64,000 nucleotides of DNA from an uncultured Clostridia bacterium (lineage in GTDB: Bacteria; Bacillota; Clostridia; Oscillospirales; Acutalibacteraceae). Under the pieces are notes generated by a model. That model saw nothing but the letters and a program-made list of their open reading frames with translations, was not told the origin of the DNA and ran no database searches. This document shows, one piece after another, positions 59,346 through 64,000 of this stretch; the stretch's first letter is position 1, and each line of letters starts with the position of its first letter. The translations under genes were made by a program, and so were the position numbers. The stretch lies in contig CANQBK010000002.1 in assembly GCA_947589485.1 (NCBI GenBank), positions 1-64,000 on the forward strand, in the 5' to 3' direction.

Positions 59346-61706
59346 TTAATTTTTATAAAATCTCTCGGCATATCTTACTGTATCCATTGCATCGGAGCCG
59401 TAAAAATCTGCTCCTATCATATCGGCATATTCCTGATTAAGAACGGCGCCGCCTACAATTGTCTTAATGCTTCTGTCCGTTTTATTGAGCAATTCTATGG
59501 TTTCCGCCATAGCAGGGACAGTAGTTGTCATAAGTGCGCTAAGTCCCACCAGTTTACAATTATTTTCAACGGCACAATCCCGTATTTTTTCAGGTGGGAC
59601 ATCACGCCCAAGATCGTATACCGTAAAGCCGTAGCTTTCCATAAGAACTTTTACTATGTTTTTACCTATATCGTGAATATCTCCTTTTACGGTTGCCAAT
59701 ACTATTGCCTTGTTTTTATTGTTCTTTTCGGATTTTATTTTCTTTTTCACTTCTTCAAATGAAGCCGAAGCCGCTTCGGCACTCATCAAAAGCTGCGGGA
59801 GATATGCCTTTTTTTGTTCAAATGCCTCGCCTATTTCGTTTAGAGCGGGTATTATATGGCTATTGATAACATCAAGCGGAGCAGTATTTTCCAAAAGAGC
59901 TTTGGCGCATAAAACGGCGCTGTCTTTCAGTCCCTTTACAATGCTTGTATGTAGAGATTCGTTGTTCCGATTTTGTTTACTCTCCGTTTTTTCCGTATTG
60001 GCTGACGCATAATTGATATAATCAATACAGCCCGTGTCAAGCATATTTAAAGCTCTGTATGAATAATATGTATCCATCATTGCCTTTGAGAACGGGTTCA
60101 TAATGGCGCAGTTAAGCCCGCAGCAAAGCGAATTGGCATAAAATGTACTTGTAACCAGTTCTCTTTGGGGCAAGCCGAAAGAAATATTTGAAATACCCAA
60201 ACAAGTTTTAAGTCCCATTTTTCTTATAAGTCTTATCGACTCCAACGTTATAATTGCGCTTTCGGGGTTTGATGAAACGGTAAGAGCGAGAGGGTCAACA
60301 ATAATATTCTTTTTTTCAATACCGTATTCTGCGGCACGTTTGGCAATCTTTGAAGCAATTGCGGCGCGTTCGGCAGCGTTGTTCGGGATACCTTTTTCGT
60401 CAATGGTAAGGGCAATAAGTCCGCCGCCGTATTTTTTTACAATAGGAAATACGGTATTCATACTTTCTTCTGTTCCGTTGACGGAATTAACCAAGGGTTT
60501 GCCGTTATATATACGCATTGCTTTTTCAAGCGTTTCAGCTTTTGTCGTATCAATTTGGAGGGGAATATCGACAACTGCCTGAATTGCGGAAATACATTTA
60601 ACCATCATTTCCGTTTCGTCAATTTCCGGCAGACCTACATTGACGTCAAGAATATGTACTCCCGCTTCAGATTGTGTTATTGCTTCGTTCAAAACATAAT
60701 TAAGATTTTTTGTTCTCAGAGCTTCCTTTAATTTGGGTTTACCGGTCGGATTTATACGTTCTCCGATAAGAATGGGTTCACGGTCTATAATTACCGAATG
60801 AGTATAGGAGGAAACCATAGTAAAATCTTTTTTGTATGGAGCTTTATACGGAAGGTCTTTTGTTTTTAATACGGTTTTGTGTATAAATTCAGGCGTTGTA
60901 CCACAGCATCCGCCAAGAATAGAAGCCCCGTTTTCCGCAAGACGGAGCATATAGTCGGAAAATTCGTCTGAATCAATATTAAAAACAGTTTTGCCGTCTA
61001 TTACTTCCGGCAGTCCCGCATTTGGATTTACTATAATCGGCGTTGAGGAATATTTTTCAAATTCTTTTATAATTTTAAGCATAGTATCGGGACCGAGTGA
61101 ACAGTTCATACCCAGAGCGTCAACCTTTAGTCCTTCAAGAAGGGAAATCATTGCCGCAGGGTCAGCTCCGGTCATCAGCTTGCCCGAAGCGTCATAAACG
61201 TTTGTTACAAAAACAGGTAAATCGCAATTTTCCTTAGCGGCAAGTACAGCCGCCTTTGTTTCATAGCTGTCATTCATTGTTTCGATTAAAACAAGATCGA
61301 CCCCGTATTCGGCGGCAGCACGGATATTTTTTGAAAAAAGTTCAACTGCATATTCAAATGTCATTTCGCCTAAAGGTTCCAATAACTTTCCTGTCGGTCC
61401 CATATCAAAAGCAATGTATTTTTCTTCTTGATCGTCAACAGCTTTTTTTGCACATTTTATTCCGGCTTCGATAAGTTCCTTATAATTTTCAAATTTGTCA
61501 GCATTTATTCCAAAAGTGTTTGTTTTTATTATGTTGCAGCCGGCGTCAAGATACGCCTTATGTAAACCTATTATTTTTTCGGGGTTGGATATGTTCCATA
61601 ATTCCGGTGTTTGACCGGCAGGTAATCCCATATCCTGAAGGACAGTTCCGGTACCTCCGTCAAAGTACACTCTTTTTTCTCTTATAAGTTCAGTTATCTT
61701 TTTCAT
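59346..61706 (-). CDS. metH: Methionine synthase-type homocysteine/methyltetrahydrofolate/cobalamin-binding protein
   Basis: FDGGTGTVLQDMGLPAG, GGCCGTTPEFI, GERINPTGKPKLKEAL, LATVKGDIHDIGKNIVKVLMESYGFTVYDLGRDVPP. Confidence 0.95.
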   Translation of the reverse strand: MKKITELIREKRVYFDGGTGTVLQDMGLPAGQTPELWNISNPEKIIGLHKAYLDAGCNIIKTNTFGINADKFENYKELIEAGIKCAKKAVDDQEEKYIAFDMGPTGKLLEPLGEMTFEYAVELFSKNIRAAAEYGVDLVLIETMNDSYETKAAVLAAKENCDLPVFVTNVYDASGKLMTGADPAAMISLLEGLKVDALGMNCSLGPDTMLKIIKEFEKYSSTPIIVNPNAGLPEVIDGKTVFNIDSDEFSDYMLRLAENGASILGGCCGTTPEFIHKTVLKTKDLPYKAPYKKDFTMVSSYTHSVIIDREPILIGERINPTGKPKLKEALRTKNLNYVLNEAITQSEAGVHILDVNVGLPEIDETEMMVKCISAIQAVVDIPLQIDTTKAETLEKAMRIYNGKPLVNSVNGTEESMNTVFPIVKKYGGGLIALTIDEKGIPNNAAERAAIASKIAKRAAEYGIEKKNIIVDPLALTVSSNPESAIITLESIRLIRKMGLKTCLGISNISFGLPQRELVTSTFYANSLCCGLNCAIMNPFSKAMMDTYYSYRALNMLDTGCIDYINYASANTEKTESKQNRNNESLHTSIVKGLKDSAVLCAKALLENTAPLDVINSHIIPALNEIGEAFEQKKAYLPQLLMSAEAASASFEEVKKKIKSEKNNKNKAIVLATVKGDIHDIGKNIVKVLMESYGFTVYDLGRDVPPEKIRDCAVENNCKLVGLSALMTTTVPAMAETIELLNKTDRSIKTIVGGAVLNQEYADMIGADFYGSDAMDTVRYAERFYKN

Positions 61707-62304
61707 TTTTTACCCCCATAATTGCCGTAATTGACTTAACAGGTGTCATAAAAAAGTTGCCGTTAAGTGTTATTCCCAATGTTTGTGAGGCATTAAGCCT
61801 GTTTAAAAGCGGTTTTTGTACTTCAATTGATACATCACCGTAGCCTGGACTGAATCTTGGCGCACAGTCGGCTCCGTTTTTTATAATATCGGACGCATAA
61901 TCGCAGAATGATTCTATTGCAGCAGATGCCAAAGCGTTGGTGATGAAATGTTCCGCTTGAGATGTAATGTTAAGTTTGGCAAGAAGTCTGTCAACACCTA
62001 TACCCGCAGTAACTGCCATAATAAACGCCTTGTCGCAGCCTTTTAAATTACGGTACAAATTTTGACTTGATACGGTCATAAAACCGAAATCGGATATATT
62101 TTGTTTTGACAAATCTATGTCTGACTTTATATATGCACATTTGTATGATATAACCTCAAGCAAACGTTCACGGCAAAAATCAACGGCATAACTTTCATAT
62201 TCTCTGCTTGTTCCAAGTCTTGCAGCCAATTCGTTTTTATTTATTTTTATTTGGTCAGGCTTGGCTGAAATAGTCAATATATCCTTGTTATTCATATAAA
62301 CCAC
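61690..62304 (-). CDS. Vitamin B12-dependent methionine synthase activation domain protein
   Basis: SAAIESFCDYA, RFSPGYGDVSIEVQKPLLNRLNASQTLGITLN, SITAIMGV. Confidence 0.9.
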   Translation of the reverse strand: MVYMNNKDILTISAKPDQIKINKNELAARLGTSREYESYAVDFCRERLLEVISYKCAYIKSDIDLSKQNISDFGFMTVSSQNLYRNLKGCDKAFIMAVTAGIGVDRLLAKLNITSQAEHFITNALASAAIESFCDYASDIIKNGADCAPRFSPGYGDVSIEVQKPLLNRLNASQTLGITLNGNFFMTPVKSITAIMGVKNEKDN

Positions 62305-62463
62305 ACTTTTATAACAAAATTATATTTAATTAAAAATCTATAAAATTATAACATAATTTTATGGGAACCGCAATATATGCATAATTAAATAATATAAGTA
62401 GAAATGATTTTGGTTAGGTATAATATTAATTTTCTACTGTCGAAAATTTTCGAGTTAATATAA

Positions 62464-62496
62464 AAAGGAACCCTGAGTGTTTCCACTTAGGGTTCC
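62464..62496 (-). terminator. Intrinsic terminator for the P-loop gene
   Basis: GGAACCCTgAGTG-tttc-CACTtAGGGTTCC with a U-run on the minus strand. Confidence 0.8.
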
Positions 62497-62526
62497 GAAC
62501 ATTACACACCGTAAAACCGCAGCTTA

Positions 62527-62943
62527 TTAAATTTTTACCGATATTGCATCAAGACTTTTCGGAAGTTCAGACTCATCGGCGGATACGAGGAATGTAAATC
62601 TTGTTTCCGTCTTTGCAGCAAGGACATTTGTCTTTTCAATGAAATCTACAAATTGAGTGAAATCCTTACCGCCGATTTTAAGAGTTGAATCAACAATGAC
62701 ATCGGTCAAGTCATAATTTCCTGCACAAAGACCGCTGAGGAATCCAAAAAATGCGTCATAGCCTGTGATAGAATACTGCTCTGTATCTATAAGTCTTGCT
62801 TTATGTGTTATATCATAAGTAAGTCTTGAACCTTTTTCAATTACAACAACGTTTCCGTTTGAACCTTCAACTGCTTCATTAGTAAGGTTTATAAGTTTTT
62901 TGGTTTTGCCCGTACCTTTTTTTCCCACAATAAGTGTTACCAT
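62527..62943 (-). CDS. Small P-loop protein of unknown function
   Basis: MVTLIVGKKGTGKTKKLINLTNEAV (Walker A). Confidence 0.8.
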   Translation of the reverse strand: MVTLIVGKKGTGKTKKLINLTNEAVEGSNGNVVVIEKGSRLTYDITHKARLIDTEQYSITGYDAFFGFLSGLCAGNYDLTDVIVDSTLKIGGKDFTQFVDFIEKTNVLAAKTETRFTFLVSADESELPKSLDAISVKI

Positions 62944-63052
62944 AATTTTTGCCTCCTTAAATAATTAACCGTCAAGCGGGTATTAATCATCTATATAGAA
63001 TTTTATAATAATTCAAGCGTACTGTCAATGTTTTTTGTCATTTAAGATAAAA

Positions 63053-64000
63053 TTATTTCAGTCTTGCCTCAAGTGCCTCTTTTTGACTTTCATATCCCGG
63101 TTTTCCGAGAAGAGCGAACATATTCTTTTTGTAGCTTTCCACGCCGGGCTGATTAAACGGATTAATGCCGAGTGTATATCCGCTTATGGCGCAGGCTTTT
63201 TCAAAGAAATATATCAAATATCCAAGTTCGGATTCATTTGCTTCCGGAACATTAAGAACAACATTTGGAACATTTCCGTCCGTATGGGCGAGAACCGTAC
63301 CTTCAAATGCTTTCTTGTTTACAAAATCAACTGTTTTGCCCGAAAGGAAATTAAGTCCGTCAACATTTTCGGGATCGGTGTCGATTTCTATTTCATATTT
63401 TGGCTTTTCAAACTGAACGACAGTTTCAAACATTATTCTGGAACCTTCCTGTATAAACTGTCCCATTGAATGAAGATCTGTGGAGAATACTACCGAGGCA
63501 GGGAAAAGACCCTTGTTGTTTTTTCCTTCACTTTCGCCGAAAAGCTGTTTCCACCATTCATTCATCATTGTGAACAAAGGCTCATAGCTTACAAGAAGTT
63601 CCACTGACTTACCCTTACGGTAAAGAATATTTCTTATTGCCGCATACTTATAACAGTCATTTTTGTTTAAATCCGTTTCCGAAAGCTCCTCACGCGCTTT
63701 TGCCGCACCCTGCATAAGAGCGTCAATGTCTGCACCTGCAACCGCAATCGGAAGAAGTCCTACCGCAGTAAGAACGGAAAAACGTCCGCCAACATCGTCG
63801 GGAACCACAAATGTTTGATAGCCCTCGCGGTCTGCTAACATTTTAAGTGTTCCTTTTGCCTTGTCCGTTGTGCAGTATATTCTTTCTTTTGCTCCGTCTT
63901 TGCCGTATTTTTTTTCAAGAAGTTCTCTGAATACCCTGAACGCAATTGCGGGTTCGGTAGTTGTTCCCGATTTTGAAATCATATTTATGGATACGTCCTT
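63053..64000 (-). CDS. pgi: Glucose-6-phosphate isomerase (partial, runs off the right edge)
   Basis: [58 protein letters not shown]; the frame is open through 64000. Confidence 0.96.
   Translation of the reverse strand, partial: KDVSINMISKSGTTTEPAIAFRVFRELLEKKYGKDGAKERIYCTTDKAKGTLKMLADREGYQTFVVPDDVGGRFSVLTAVGLLPIAVAGADIDALMQGAAKAREELSETDLNKNDCYKYAAIRNILYRKGKSVELLVSYEPLFTMMNEWWKQLFGESEGKNNKGLFPASVVFSTDLHSMGQFIQEGSRIMFETVVQFEKPKYEIEIDTDPENVDGLNFLSGKTVDFVNKKAFEGTVLAHTDGNVPNVVLNVPEANESELGYLIYFFEKACAISGYTLGINPFNQPGVESYKKNMFALLGKPGYESQKEALEARLK

Noticed and set aside
62305-62463. Cobalamin or SAM riboswitch for the metH operon
   Set aside because: The upstream region is AT-rich with no recognisable B12-box or S-box.

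Overview
Low-GC Firmicutes/Clostridia-type chromosome segment, probably a gut Oscillospirales/Ruminococcus-like organism (inferred from gene families and codon usage, not searched). Most of it is ordinary housekeeping DNA: proBA, trkAH-rsmA, gpsA, tig-clpP-clpX, hprK-murB-rapZ-whiA, ligA, hslO, metH plus its activation protein, and partial pgi. There is one tRNA-Arg(CCT) and a convincing 6S-RNA-like ncRNA. The accessory parts of interest are: (1) 12.0-21.0 kb, a locus of two paralogous secreted proteins, four paralogous MacB/FtsX-type permeases in two families, a fifth divergent permease and a single ATPase, with near-identical duplicated segments, repeated promoters and divergence in the extracellular parts; this is my best candidate for an undescribed system. 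(2) A McrBC-type restriction cassette with a decayed DUF4062 gene, whose two ends each carry one half of the same repeat hairpin. (3) A family of GC-rich mosaic hairpin repeats in three clusters. (4) A perfect 20-bp hairpin over the start codon of a cytoplasmic Cu/Zn-SOD-like gene. (5) A promoter-to-terminator unit of about 200 nt upstream of rtcB, with a small ORF and a 9-bp stem. (6) An MBOAT/DHHW/FkbH-HAD/ACP cassette for surface acylation or glycerylation. All family calls come from reading the translated ORFs; no searches were run.
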